A stretch of 54,912 nucleotides of DNA from an uncultured Anaerolineae bacterium (GTDB lineage Bacteria > Chloroflexota > Anaerolineae > Anaerolineales > Villigracilaceae). The DNA is taken from the NCBI GenBank assembly GCA_903846015.1, contig CAIMZS010000534.1:1-54912 (forward strand), read 5' to 3'. The notes beneath the pieces were generated by a model. The model searched no databases, was not told the origin of the DNA, and saw only the letters and a program-made list of their open reading frames with translations. This document shows positions 10,031-19,648 of the stretch, one piece after another. The position numbers were made by a program, and so were the translations under genes. Position 1 is the stretch's first letter. Every line of letters begins with the position of its first letter.

Positions 10031-11185
10031 GGGTTAATGCGCAGTATCAGACTGTCAAAGAAAGAATAGAATATGCACCCACCACCGCCTTTTTATTCAT
10101 GCCTGTGAAAGGAACACCAAATAACCAAACATATGCATGTCAATTGACTACCTAATTTTACCAAATTTCAAACGTTCCGGAACAATAATTTGGGAATATA
10201 TACAAGCCCGTTATCTTGAAAGACATCGAAGAAACCCCGACCAGCCCCGACGCTCCGCTCCAGCCTGTCCAGCCACTCCCGTCTCGTGCACATTTAGATT
10301 CTCATAACCACCTACGCCTGTGCCTTACGTTTTAAATTCCATGAACATGTTCCCTGTGATCTCTTTCACCGTTGGCAATTTCTCATCACCGGTGGCGACA
10401 ACCCATTGCAAATAGGAGGTCAAGCTGTCATTGATCGAATCCCATTTGCCGATCAGGCATATGTCGCAAGGGGCCTCGGAGAATGCGGTGCTGCTGATTG
10501 TTATATGCTTACAGAAAAGGGCGCGGTCGTGACCGGATATATAACGTACTCCAGCGCGCCGCACCCACCCACGCAGACCGCCAGCGCCGCGCACTTTCTC
10601 AACCGCGACGCGCAGTCTGCGCGCCAGAAACAGGCCGAGGCGGATGGGTAATTAATGAAATTTGTAATAGTCAGCGATTGGTTGGACAAAGGAGTGACTT
10701 CTTATGTCATTAGACCGAGCGTTCCCCGGTGAGGGTGGCAATCTTCGACTAAATGGCGGCGTTTTATGTTGAGATTCACCCTTTTGATAAGTGGATCGCC
10801 ATGTCGCGGAGAGCAAGCTCCTCCGATGACATGGGATGGAGGAGTGGTTGCATGAATAAAATTGCCAACTTTTCCCTGACAATACAAAAATCCTTAATGA
10901 ACCGCGGAAATCCGCTCAATCAGATCTAATCCGCTTTCTATTTCAAGAGAAACGTAATGAGCCCGGGCAGTAACTCTCCAGCCTATACTCGCCTGGTTTT
11001 ATCAAAAGAGAAATTATTGTAGGTTTTCAAGGTCAGTCGTGTTTCGCCGTTTTTTGGTGGCCAAATTTTGAGGTAGCCCCCCGTCCTTGTGGGGTTGGCG
11101 AAAAAAACACCACAATAAACTCATTTCCATTGGTGACACATCATGCCCACTAACGCTAATCCCAAGAACCACTTGGTTTTCAAGC
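10031..11185. other. Gene-poor stretch with possible coding remnant
   Basis: No convincing gene was found in about 1.15 kb. On the minus strand a frame ending at 10325 has a protein-like tail of about 50 residues (CDICLIGKWDSIND onward) but an arginine-rich, unnatural N-terminal part and no ribosome-binding site, so it may be the end of a decayed gene. A copy of a dispersed repeat lies at 10793-10835. Near 11040-11110 a G/C-rich segment with short inverted repeats shows no recognisable RNA family. Confidence 0.4.
10793..10835 (-). repeat. Dispersed GAGGAGC-type intergenic repeat, copy 1
   Basis: In reverse orientation this matches the units at 42346-42392 and 46452-46493 (core GTCATNGNGAGGAGC, then TGCTCTCCGCGACATGG). 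It lies in a gene-free region. Confidence 0.6.
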
Positions 11186-11243
11186 AAAAAGCCTCCAGAC
11201 TTGTATCAGATGGCAGGTGCATCACTGAGTGCAAGCTGGAGGC
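11186..11243 (-). terminator. Terminator of the cupredoxin gene
   Basis: Read on the minus strand, GCCTCCAGCTTG (11243-11232) pairs with CAAGTCTGGAGGC (11203-11191) with a single bulge and is followed by five Ts (11190-11186). It sits 12 bp after the stop codon of the leftward gene. Confidence 0.75.
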
Positions 11244-11255
11244 GGCAGGTTCGTT

Positions 11256-11669
11256 TTAGGAATTCGGTTCTTGCTTTACAACTGTCAACTTGGCACCCAT
11301 GCCTGCCATGAAGTGCCCCGGTGTACCACAGACCACCTGATAAACACCGGGTTCTGTCGGAGCAGTGAAAGTGACCTGCTTGGTTTCACCGGGTTTTGCT
11401 TCCACTTCCCAGTAGATATTCTCTTCATCTTCCGGCCCAAAGTCATCACCAACGGTCATTCCGGGTTTCATGATGACAAATTCATGCTCAACCTTACCAT
11501 CATTGGTAATATTTAACGTGATTTCTTTCCCGGCAAGTATGCTCACATCTTTGGGCGTATAGCTGAAATCAGTCATTTTCACGCTAATATTGGTGGACGA
11601 TGTTGTGCTGCAGGCAGATAGGACTAGAATCAAAATAAAGAACAGGCCGATCAAAAAAGGTTTTCGCAT
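11256..11669 (-). CDS. Cupredoxin-type copper lipoprotein
   Basis: A 137-aa exported protein with a lipoprotein signal peptide (hydrophobic residues 4-18, lipobox LSAC with Cys20). The mature part is a single plastocyanin/azurin-like beta-sandwich. Type 1 copper ligands are visible: His in VEHEF, then Cys, His and Met in VVCGTPGHFMAGM. It probably acts as an electron carrier or copper-binding protein on the outer face of the membrane. No redox partner is adjacent. The related domain is also found in nitrosocyanin- and oxidase-subunit-like proteins, so the specific partner is unknown. Confidence 0.85.
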   Translation of the reverse strand: MRKPFLIGLFFILILVLSACSTTSSTNISVKMTDFSYTPKDVSILAGKEITLNITNDGKVEHEFVIMKPGMTVGDDFGPEDEENIYWEVEAKPGETKQVTFTAPTEPGVYQVVCGTPGHFMAGMGAKLTVVKQEPNS

Positions 11670-11820
11670 TTTTTTCCTCTTTCATTTATAAGTTTTTGTT
11701 GGCGTGACTGCCTCGATCTCAATCCCTGATCGGTGAAAGGGTTCGCAGGCTGCAAAGAATAAAGAATGATTTGGCATGAAAAAACGGCTCATATTCACTG
11801 AATATTCATAGGCTTGGCTC

Positions 11821-12756
11821 CTAAACCTGAACCTGGGCAATGATCTGTTGGGCCTCAAGAATTTTCCCGGTTTCGATGGTCACAATCATAAGAATTTGGC
11901 CTTGCTGCATACTCTGGGTGGTTTTATAGGCATCCTGTTCATAAATACTGGCGCCAATCACAAAACCCAGGAACATTCCAACCAAAGCCCCGCCCGCAAT
12001 CCCTGCCAGGGCAACGTAGGCCCATAACCCGACCGGCTGCGTGGAGGCGATGGGGCCAGCAGATGCCGCATATTCGGTGCTCAGACCAGCGACGGTTCCA
12101 ATGACACAGCCCCATAATCCGCCGCCAACCGCTCCCGAAATGGCCGTTTCATGCACAGAATTTCCACGAACCAGCGTATGATCGACCAAGTTTTGGATAT
12201 CGATCTGCTCAACCCTGATCGGACGGGAACCCGATTCTTCCAGCAACTTCAAAGCGCGGGTTGCATCCAACTTCCGGTCGAACAGCTGGACAAGCAAATG
12301 TTTCCCTCGAAAACCACGCATCGATTGGATTTTCTCCAACACAATTCGCACCCGTTCGCGCTGCCCGGAGACAAATTGATTGGGAAACACTGGCAGTTTG
12401 GTTCTCAATATCCGGTCATAGGCGCGCAAAGCGGCCTTTTCTCCCAGGATAATTTCACCGAGGATAACGCTTTCCCTTTCCTGCCTCCCGCTTGCCAAAG
12501 TGGCAAAGATGTCAAGACGGCCCCGGTGGATGATCCCGAGAATACTGCTGCCAAAATGTGGGCTGCCGCCATCCAGGCGCTTGATTTCGTCAAGGATTTC
12601 GGTTTTGAATTGGGTGCGTTGTTGGGAGAAGGATTTGAACAGAATTTTCAACCCCGGGTTATCAATGTTGGCTGCACATACCGCATAACCTTTTTCGCCA
12701 GCATCCGCAATTTTGTAGAGAAAACCCAGGGCCTGCAATGTTTTTTTGTCGCTCAT
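11821..12756 (-). CDS. DUF2383 (PA2169-like) four-helix protein with glycine-zipper membrane domain
   Basis: The 311-aa product starts at ATG 12756; AAAGGA lies upstream, whereas the frame extension to 12792 lacks one. Residues about 1-145 resemble the DUF2383/PA2169 ferritin-like four-helix bundle (SQQRTQF, GEKAALRAYDRIL). Residues about 146-200 are a charged linking segment, and 205-275 hold two glycine-rich hydrophobic stretches (GAVGGGLWGCVIGTVAG and ALAGIAGGALVGMFLGFVIG) typical of glycine-zipper membrane domains. The final 40 residues look like a small alpha/beta domain. Function is unknown; stress-related roles are proposed for the family. Confidence 0.6.
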   Translation of the reverse strand: MSDKKTLQALGFLYKIADAGEKGYAVCAANIDNPGLKILFKSFSQQRTQFKTEILDEIKRLDGGSPHFGSSILGIIHRGRLDIFATLASGRQERESVILGEIILGEKAALRAYDRILRTKLPVFPNQFVSGQRERVRIVLEKIQSMRGFRGKHLLVQLFDRKLDATRALKLLEESGSRPIRVEQIDIQNLVDHTLVRGNSVHETAISGAVGGGLWGCVIGTVAGLSTEYAASAGPIASTQPVGLWAYVALAGIAGGALVGMFLGFVIGASIYEQDAYKTTQSMQQGQILMIVTIETGKILEAQQIIAQVQV

Positions 12757-13338
12757 CTTTTTACATCCTTTTGAGTTGCGGATCATTACCAAGCGTGATC
12801 GATTGCCAGATATTGTCTGTGGGCACGAATAATACTTAGATAAATTCTATCATTATTGTCGTATTACAAGCAAGCAGGCATGTGTTCCCTGCGGCAGAAC
12901 TTACCCGAAAAGTGTTAACACCTGGAGGTAAAAGTGATATTTTGAAGTTTTATTGGGTCAATTTCTGTGGAAAAAATACTTTTTACCGTGCTGCCTACCC
13001 CCACAACTAATAAAAATATATTACACTTTCGGCTAAAAAATTGATCAGGGGTTAAATAAATGCCATTTTTGGCTGTTCCGCCTGAAAAAAAGAGACCAGT
13101 TTCTCCCTAATAGTTACCTTGACCGTACAGAAACCGGAGCCATCAAATGATTGGGGTATAATTCGATTCCTTCCTTGAACAGGTTGATAATGCAGGATTG
13201 CCGCGTCGTCCAGCTCCCCTTATAGAGGAACCGAACTATCAGCAAGTTCAAGTACAATGACAGTCATCCCGTGCCCAGACCGGGACCTTTTTCCTTCCAA
13301 AATCAGAATTAATTCAGATTAGCGAGTAGCGTAAGACA
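12757..13338. other. Divergent intergenic region without a gene
   Basis: About 580 bp separate the leftward DUF2383 gene from obg. Nothing protein-like was found. TATAAT at 13157-13162 is a good -10 box for obg, but no clear -35 sits 16-18 bp upstream. The A/T-rich tract 12840-13080 could contain the promoter of the leftward gene. Confidence 0.35.
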
Positions 13339-14604
13339 ATGTTCATTGACCAAGCAGAAATTTACGTAAGATCCGGCAACGGTGGTAACGGCATGGTGCA
13401 CTTCCACCGTGAAAAATTTGTATCTCGCGGCGGCCCGGATGGCGGCGACGGCGGCAAAGGCGGCGATGTGATCATCGAAGTCCGGCACACCATGAACACC
13501 CTGGCCGAATACCGTCACAAAATGCGCTTCCTGGCCCCTGATGGCAAAAACGGTGGCCCCAATAACATGTCCGGGCGCAGCTCCGAGAACCTTATCATCC
13601 CGGTTCCACCGGGCACCGTGATATTTGACGCCCTGACCGGTGATTTGCTCGGCGACTTGACAGAACCCGGTATGCGCCTGCTGGTTTGCAAAGGCGGCCG
13701 CGGCGGGCGAGGAAACCAGCACTTTGCCACGCCCACCCACCAGGCTCCGCGAACAGGTGAAAAGGGCGAACCTTGCGAAGAAAAGCAGCTGCGCCTGGAG
13801 TTAAAACTCATCGCCGATATCGGCATCATTGGCGTACCCAATGCCGGTAAATCCACATTATTATCCGTTCTTACCAATGCCAAACCCCGGATTGCCGACT
13901 ATCCCTTCACCACCATCGAACCCAACCTGGGCGTGGCCCGTATTGACCAGGATACCACCGTCGTTTTGGCAGACATCCCCGGACTGATCGAAGGCGCCAG
14001 CCAGGGTGCCGGGCTTGGACACGACTTTCTGCGCCACATCCAACGCACCCGCGTCCTCATTCACTTATTGGACGGGCTTTCCAGCGACCCGCTCGCGGAT
14101 TTTAGCCAGACCAACGGTGAGCTTTCGCTCTTTGACCCTCACCTTTCTGAAAAACCCCAGATCATCGCCTTGAACAAAATGGACCAGCCTGAAGTCCAGG
14201 AAATCTATCCAGACCTCAAGAAGGAATTCAAAAAACGCGGCCATGACCTGCTCCCGGTTTCTGCCATGGCCCGCACCGATATCCAGGATTTATTATTCAA
14301 GGCTTTCAACAAGTTGGCCGATACTCCCGGATTGGCCGATACCGAAATCCCCCTGCCCGTCTACCGCCCCAAGGAAGACCCCAAGCAGTTCGTCATCACC
14401 CGCGAAGGCTCCAATGACTGGCGCGTCGCGGGCGCCGGCATCGAACGCTCGGCCAAAATGACCTATTTTGAACATGCCGGTTCACTTCGACGCTTCCAAA
14501 AAATGATGGAAATGCTCGGCATCGAAGCCGCCCTGCGCGAAGCCGGTGTCAAGGATGGCGACACCGTCTCCATTGGCGACTACGAATTGGAATGGCAGGA
14601 TTGA
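13339..14604 (+). CDS. obgE: Obg/CgtA GTPase
   Basis: Essential ribosome-associated GTPase linked to 50S maturation and the stringent response. The 421-aa protein has the glycine-rich N-terminal Obg fold (residues 1-158; NGGNGMVHFHREKF, GGPDGGDGGKGGDV), a G domain from about 159 with P-loop GVPNAGKST, switch II DIPGLIEGA and NKMD, and a C-terminal OCT domain (about 340-420) ending in EWQD. The start is fixed by the conserved MFIDQA beginning. It faces ftsZ and shares a bidirectional terminator with it. Confidence 0.95.
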   Translation: MFIDQAEIYVRSGNGGNGMVHFHREKFVSRGGPDGGDGGKGGDVIIEVRHTMNTLAEYRHKMRFLAPDGKNGGPNNMSGRSSENLIIPVPPGTVIFDALTGDLLGDLTEPGMRLLVCKGGRGGRGNQHFATPTHQAPRTGEKGEPCEEKQLRLELKLIADIGIIGVPNAGKSTLLSVLTNAKPRIADYPFTTIEPNLGVARIDQDTTVVLADIPGLIEGASQGAGLGHDFLRHIQRTRVLIHLLDGLSSDPLADFSQTNGELSLFDPHLSEKPQIIALNKMDQPEVQEIYPDLKKEFKKRGHDLLPVSAMARTDIQDLLFKAFNKLADTPGLADTEIPLPVYRPKEDPKQFVITREGSNDWRVAGAGIERSAKMTYFEHAGSLRRFQKMMEMLGIEAALREAGVKDGDTVSIGDYELEWQD

Positions 14605-14690
14605 TCCCTGCCTTTTGGGTTTTTGACCCCAGCCAGTCTAAAACCAACCCTTCCCCGGCTTAACGCAACTTTCCGCAGCTTACACACACA

Positions 14691-14720
14691 AAACAAGGCC
14701 TCTTTTCAGAGGCCTTGTTT
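14691..14720. terminator. Bidirectional terminator between obg and ftsZ
   Basis: A perfect 13-bp stem (14691-14703 with 14708-14720, loop TTTC) has AAA at one end and TTT at the other. It lies between convergent obg and ftsZ and can serve both. Confidence 0.85.
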
Positions 14721-14779
14721 GATGATATTCATGAATGAACCTTGCGGCCCGCTTGCGCGCACCGCCCTGACCAGACCAT

Positions 14780-16054
14780 CTACCGCCGGTTGCGCAGGAA
14801 GGTTGGGATATCCAGGTCTTCCTGGTAGGATGGCTGTGCCTTAAATTCCGGCGCATTGATGCTCACGTTCGGCGTCGCTGGGGCCGCGCTCACACCAACC
14901 GACTCGCCCGACCGTTCCACCCCCATCCCCTGGGAGGGACGCTGCTGTTCCTGTGGCCGTACCGAATTATTCATCGGGCGCTGCTGCTCCTGCTGCCGTG
15001 GCAAACTACTAGCCGGGCGCTGCTGCTCCTGCTGCCGCGGGTAGCCCCCCTGCTGCTGGGGACTATTGGTCGTCGGGCGCTGCTGCTCGATCCGCCGTGG
15101 CATCGCCGCCCGCTCGAAACCCGTCGCGATCACTGTGATGCGGATTTCTTCACCCATGTTCGGGTCGATCACCGCTCCAAAGATCATGTTCACATCCGGG
15201 TGCGCTGTCTCACGGATGATCGCCGCCGCCTGGTTCACCTCGAACAACGTCATGTTCGGGCCGCCCGTCACATTGAACAATACACCTCGCGCGCCATCGA
15301 TCGTGATGTCCAGCAGCTGGCTCGAAATCGCCTGTTCAGCCGCCAGCCTGGCCCGGTCATCACCCTCAGCGTGCCCAACCGCCATCAAGGCCGCCCCACC
15401 CTCAGACATGATCGCCTTCACGTCCGCAAAGTCCAGGTTGATCAAACCCGGCACCGTGATCAACTCTGAGATCCCCTGGATGCCCTGCCTCAACACATCA
15501 TCCGCCATCCGGAACGCATCGCTCAGTGTCGCCTTCTTATCCACGATCTGCAGCAGCCGGTCATTCGGGATCACAATCAACGTATCCGCGTGCTCCTTCA
15601 ACATCTCCATTCCGGACTCAGCCGACTGCATCCGCCGCCCACCCTCAAACGTAAACGGCCGCGTCACCACACCGATGGTCAACGCCCCGCACTCCTTCGC
15701 GATCTGTGCCACGATCGGCGCGGCCCCGGTCCCGGTTCCACCGCCCAGACCCGCCGTCACAAACACCATGTCAGCCCCCTTCAGGGCCGCATACAATTCT
15801 TCCGCCGTCTCCTCCGCCGACTTCCGCCCAATCTCCGGGTTACCGCCCGCACCAAGCCCGCGTGTCAGCTTATCGCCAATCCGCACCTTCACCGGCGCCT
15901 TCGCCAGCAGCAAGGCCTGGGCGTCTGTATTGACAGCCACAAACTCAACGCCTTGAATGCCTTCCAGGATCATACGATTAACGGCATTGCAACCACCGCC
16001 ACCCACACCCACCACCTTAATACGGGCAAAAGATTCCACTGGTTTGATATCCAT
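14780..16054 (-). CDS. ftsZ: Cell-division GTPase FtsZ
   Basis: Tubulin-like GTPase that polymerises into the Z-ring. The 424-aa protein has the GTP-binding domain with tubulin signature [10 protein letters not shown] near residue 107 and the T7 loop [11 protein letters not shown]. Residues about 320-410 are a low-complexity linker with repeated QQRP blocks. The conserved C-terminal peptide ([12 protein letters not shown]) is present, the expected docking site for FtsA. AGGAGG lies 7 nt before the ATG. It is the last gene of the leftward dcw operon. Confidence 0.97.
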   Translation of the reverse strand: MDIKPVESFARIKVVGVGGGGCNAVNRMILEGIQGVEFVAVNTDAQALLLAKAPVKVRIGDKLTRGLGAGGNPEIGRKSAEETAEELYAALKGADMVFVTAGLGGGTGTGAAPIVAQIAKECGALTIGVVTRPFTFEGGRRMQSAESGMEMLKEHADTLIVIPNDRLLQIVDKKATLSDAFRMADDVLRQGIQGISELITVPGLINLDFADVKAIMSEGGAALMAVGHAEGDDRARLAAEQAISSQLLDITIDGARGVLFNVTGGPNMTLFEVNQAAAIIRETAHPDVNMIFGAVIDPNMGEEIRITVIATGFERAAMPRRIEQQRPTTNSPQQQGGYPRQQEQQRPASSLPRQQEQQRPMNNSVRPQEQQRPSQGMGVERSGESVGVSAAPATPNVSINAPEFKAQPSYQEDLDIPTFLRNRR

Positions 16055-16140
16055 ATTGTCCTCCTAAGACAAGTATTTTGAATAAGAATTGATAACGATG
16101 AAAGCTGAGCGACTGAATTCGCTTCTAACCGGATATATTT

Positions 16141-17379
16141 TTACGGGAGCAGGCGTTTGAACAAGTTTTTGACGGTATTCCAATTTTCGCCATCTCCTTT
16201 TTGAACTTTTAGCACCCTGCCGTGATTTCCAACCACCGGCAGAGATTGCAGCGCCGCCGCCCAGGTCAGCAAGCCCACACTGGTCGAATAAGCCGGGGAG
16301 TTCAATTTGTCCGCCAACCCCATCAGCTTATCCGGCTGTGCGGTGCGAACAGGCATACCAAGCACCTTGCTCGCCAACTGACGGATACCCGGGAGCAAAC
16401 TCGTACCACCCGTCAGGATCATCCCGGCCGGTAACAGCCCATCATACCCGGACCTTTTAATCTCCTGCAAAGCCAGATCAAAGATCTCCTCCACCCGCGC
16501 CTCGATGATCAACGCCAGATCGCGCCGATTCATTCGCACCGGTGTTTCCTCGCCAAACGGCTGGATGGAAAACGTCTCATCCATTCCCACATCGGCCCGC
16601 ACGGCCTGGCCCTGCTGCTTCTTCACTTCCTCAGCCACCTTCAACGGCAAACGCAGCCCATGCGCGATATCCTGAGAAATATGATTCCCACCCACCGCCA
16701 GCACCATGGTATGCCACACATCACCGTTTACATAAATCGCCAGGTCAGTCGTGCCCCCGCCGATATCGCACACCACCGCCCCCATATTCCGCTCAGTATC
16801 CGACAACACCACCTCCGCCGACGCCAGCGGGTTCAGCACAAATTGCGCCACATTCACGCCCGCCGCTCCCACGGCCTGACGTAAATTCTCCGCCGTCGCC
16901 GTCGCCGCCGTGATCACATGCGCTTCCACCTCCAGACGATACCCGTGCATTCCCACCGGCTGGTGTATCCCATCCTGCCCATCCAACGAAAAACCTCGCT
17001 GGATTACATGGATCACCTCCCGGCTGTTCGGAATCGCAACACCGCGCGCCGAATCCATCGCCCGCTCAATATCGCCCTCATCCACCGTATGCCCGGCCAC
17101 AGCCACCACCCCGCGGCTGTTGATCGAGGCCACATGCGCCCCTGCCAGACTCACCAGCGCCGAATCGATCTTCAATCCGGACGTCTGTTCCGCCTGCGCG
17201 ATCGATCGCCCGATCGCTTGCGAGGCCGCCGTCAGGTCTACAATCACTCCCTTGCGGATCCCATCGGAGGGCTCTATCCCTACTCCCATGATCCGCAAGG
17301 TATCATCCTGCTCCACTCGCGCTACCAATGTGCACACCTTGGTGGTGCCTACATCTATTCCTACGACGATATCATTCAT
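16141..17379 (-). CDS. ftsA: Cell-division protein FtsA
   Basis: Actin-like ATPase that tethers FtsZ filaments to the membrane. The 412-aa product opens with the phosphate-1 motif VGIDVGTTKVCTLVA, has the SHS2 1C subdomain in the first third, the phosphate-2 motif DIGGGTTDLAIY near 205 and the adenosine motif MILTGGTSLLPG near 330. The C-terminus ends in a short basic/hydrophobic helix (VKNLFKRLLP), the membrane-targeting sequence. It starts two bases after the ftsQ stop codon, indicating translational coupling. Confidence 0.96.
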   Translation of the reverse strand: MNDIVVGIDVGTTKVCTLVARVEQDDTLRIMGVGIEPSDGIRKGVIVDLTAASQAIGRSIAQAEQTSGLKIDSALVSLAGAHVASINSRGVVAVAGHTVDEGDIERAMDSARGVAIPNSREVIHVIQRGFSLDGQDGIHQPVGMHGYRLEVEAHVITAATATAENLRQAVGAAGVNVAQFVLNPLASAEVVLSDTERNMGAVVCDIGGGTTDLAIYVNGDVWHTMVLAVGGNHISQDIAHGLRLPLKVAEEVKKQQGQAVRADVGMDETFSIQPFGEETPVRMNRRDLALIIEARVEEIFDLALQEIKRSGYDGLLPAGMILTGGTSLLPGIRQLASKVLGMPVRTAQPDKLMGLADKLNSPAYSTSVGLLTWAAALQSLPVVGNHGRVLKVQKGDGENWNTVKNLFKRLLP

Positions 17380-17381
17380 GC

Positions 17382-18479
17382 TTATTGCTCCAGCCGATAG
17401 AATGGCGCGTTCGGAAACTCAACGTTGATCAATACGGGTTGCAGATTATTACTGCTGAAATATTCGATCATCGACTGGTACACCCTGATTTTCAAATCAG
17501 CGTCTCCATTCGAATAGCCAAAATACACATCCCATCCCTTCGGGTCACTCCAGCCCAACCCATACTCCGGGTCGAACACCAGCACAGTTCCCTGCGGCAC
17601 ATACGCTGACAGCGTCTTGATCGCATTCGTCAGTTCGCTGTCCATAAACAACCTCGCTCCGATCACGGGCGCTGGTGTCGCGACGGCCTGACCCTCCACC
17701 GCGCCTGGCACTGCTGGGTCACTTTTCGCCTTGATCGTTACCAGCCCTGCCACCTCGCCGCGCGGCTGGAAACCATAGCCCTGTGCGTCCACCCACGTGA
17801 TTTTTTCACCATTTACCCATGCAGCCACCGGTTTGCGCTCGCTCACCGTCACAAAAACGCTGCCGGGCAAACCCACATCCACCTGCACATTTTCAATGTC
17901 CGGAAACGCCACCCGGATATTGTGCTCAAGCTGAAGCGGGTTGATAAACGCCGCAGGCTGGTCTATCGCCCCCGAAGCGCTGACGATTTCTTCAATGCTG
18001 ACGCGCTCATTCCCTGCGACTTGTTCTTTCCGTACCACGAACGGATCCATGCTGAACATCACATACATATCCAGCGCGCAAAATATCACCAGGAAGAATG
18101 AAAACAATCGCGGCCCGGGGTGCAGTTTCGGCAGATTGATCGACAACTTCCGCCCGGCTCCCTTTGGCTGAACGGTGCTGCGCCCTCGCCCGATCGGCGT
18201 ACTCATGGCAATATCATACCGGTTCCGCAAACGGCTGCCCGTCCCGCTCCCGCTTGTACCCTGCCCGCGTGTGCTGCCCAAAACAGACCGCCGCGTCTTA
18301 ACCGACGGTTTGCTGACCGCTTCGCGCGGCTCTTCTGCTCTGCTTCCGGAAGTCTGCGTGCTGACGCTCCTGGGTTTCGAGCCGCCCCTGTGTGCGCCTC
18401 TTTCACTTTTCTTCTGGTCATCTACTTTGCGACGCCGGAGTGCCTCGGCGCGGGTTGTGGTGGTGCGATCGGGGCTCAT
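17382..18479 (-). CDS. ftsQ: Cell-division protein FtsQ/DivIB
   Basis: Bitopic divisome protein of 365 aa that links early and late division proteins. Residues 1-120 are an unusually long, basic Ser/Arg-rich cytoplasmic tail. One transmembrane helix follows (about 123-145, LFSFFLVIFCALDMYVMFS), then a POTRA domain (FVVRKEQVAGNERVSIEEIV) and the FtsQ beta domain (VFVTVSERKPVAAWV). The ATG overlaps the ddl stop codon by four bases (ATGA). Position between ddl and ftsA agrees with the assignment. Confidence 0.9.
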   Translation of the reverse strand: MSPDRTTTTRAEALRRRKVDDQKKSERGAHRGGSKPRSVSTQTSGSRAEEPREAVSKPSVKTRRSVLGSTRGQGTSGSGTGSRLRNRYDIAMSTPIGRGRSTVQPKGAGRKLSINLPKLHPGPRLFSFFLVIFCALDMYVMFSMDPFVVRKEQVAGNERVSIEEIVSASGAIDQPAAFINPLQLEHNIRVAFPDIENVQVDVGLPGSVFVTVSERKPVAAWVNGEKITWVDAQGYGFQPRGEVAGLVTIKAKSDPAVPGAVEGQAVATPAPVIGARLFMDSELTNAIKTLSAYVPQGTVLVFDPEYGLGWSDPKGWDVYFGYSNGDADLKIRVYQSMIEYFSSNNLQPVLINVEFPNAPFYRLEQ

Positions 18480-19648
18480 ACTTCCCTCCGGAATTCTCTA
18501 ACACTGCGATCTCGTTCGGCTTTGCGTTCTATCGCCAGTTCTATCAGCCGGTCTATCAACGCCGTATACGTTAGACCGCTCGCTTCCCACAACTTCGGGT
18601 ACATACTGATACGCGTGAAACCTGGAATTGTGTTGATCTCATTCAAAAATATTTCTCCGCTTTCCGGGTCCAGCAGAAAATCAGCCCGCGCCATCCCGCA
18701 GCAGTCCACCGCTCTAAAAGCCCGTATCGCCATTTCACGTATTTGGGCAGCCTGCTCTTCGCTCAACTCTGCCGGGATGCACAGCTTTGAATTGTCCAAA
18801 ACGTACTTGGCCTCGTAGGAATAAAAATCTGCTCCCGGGATGATTTCACCCGCCACCGATGCCTCCGGCGTCTCGTTGCCCAACACCGCAATCTCAATCT
18901 CGCGCGGATTTCGTACCCCGCGTTCAATCAGCACCCGCCGGTCATACTGTGCCGCTTCCATCAATCCCTCGGCCACGTCCGCGCGGGTCCGGCATTTGGT
19001 CACACCCACTGAAGACCCCAGGTTGGCAGGCTTGATAAACAACGGGTAAGCGCCGACACTTTCGGCCCGCTTCACCACCGCTTCCACATCCTTCTCAATC
19101 TCAGACCGCAGCACCACAATCGATGCCACCACCGCAATCCCATTGGCTGCCATCACATCCTTAAACAACCCTTTTTCCATCCCAACCGCCGAACCAGCCA
19201 CTCCCGCGCCAGCATAGGCCACATCCGCCATCTCAAACAGTCCCTGGATCGCGCCATCCTCACCATAGGTTCCATGCAGCGCCGGAAAGTAAACATCCAC
19301 CGGGATGATGCTTCCGTTCCCGCTGCCCCTTCCGTCTTCGTCCGCAGAAAACACATACAGCCCCGCTCTTGTCCGGTCCGGTAATAGACTGGCGGCTTGC
19401 AAGTGCTCGGTTTTTCCCTGCTCAAATGCAGCCAACGCATTTTGCCCGGTTAACCACGCCCCGCTGTGCGTTATCCCAATCTCAATCACATCATAGCGGC
19501 TCCGGTCAAGCACAGCCAGCACCGAGCGCGCCGACATCAACGAGACCTCATGTTCGCCGGATCGACCGCCGAACAATACAGCCACTGTGAGTTTGCGCGC
19601 TTCTGCGCCTGGTTCTGTGGGGTGTTGCGCCATTTTTGTCATTCCCAT
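18476..19648 (-). CDS. ddl: D-alanine--D-alanine ligase
   Basis: ATP-grasp ligase that makes the D-Ala-D-Ala dipeptide for peptidoglycan. The 390-aa protein has the N-terminal signature VAVLFGGRSGEHEVSL, the ATP-grasp lid region with KPANLGSSVGVTK, and the C-terminal metal-binding motif FLNEINTIPGFT. Three near-adjacent ATGs (19648, 19642, 19633) are possible starts; the one at 19642 would give the common ATGA overlap with murB. About 60 residues longer than minimal Ddl, because of loops in the central part. Confidence 0.95.
   Translation of the reverse strand: MGMTKMAQHPTEPGAEARKLTVAVLFGGRSGEHEVSLMSARSVLAVLDRSRYDVIEIGITHSGAWLTGQNALAAFEQGKTEHLQAASLLPDRTRAGLYVFSADEDGRGSGNGSIIPVDVYFPALHGTYGEDGAIQGLFEMADVAYAGAGVAGSAVGMEKGLFKDVMAANGIAVVASIVVLRSEIEKDVEAVVKRAESVGAYPLFIKPANLGSSVGVTKCRTRADVAEGLMEAAQYDRRVLIERGVRNPREIEIAVLGNETPEASVAGEIIPGADFYSYEAKYVLDNSKLCIPAELSEEQAAQIREMAIRAFRAVDCCGMARADFLLDPESGEIFLNEINTIPGFTRISMYPKLWEASGLTYTALIDRLIELAIERKAERDRSVREFRREV

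Noticed and set aside
10406-10651. 81-codon plus-strand frame in the gene-poor stretch
   Set aside because: Starts with TTG inside a low-quality context and overlaps a more protein-like minus-strand tail; not convincing.
14926-15095. Regular repeats that could suggest a CRISPR array
   Set aside because: They are in-frame coding repeats in ftsZ with no unique spacers.
15066-15956. 296-codon frame on the plus strand opposite ftsZ
   Set aside because: Antisense shadow of ftsZ caused by high third-position GC; no start signal and no protein-like pattern.
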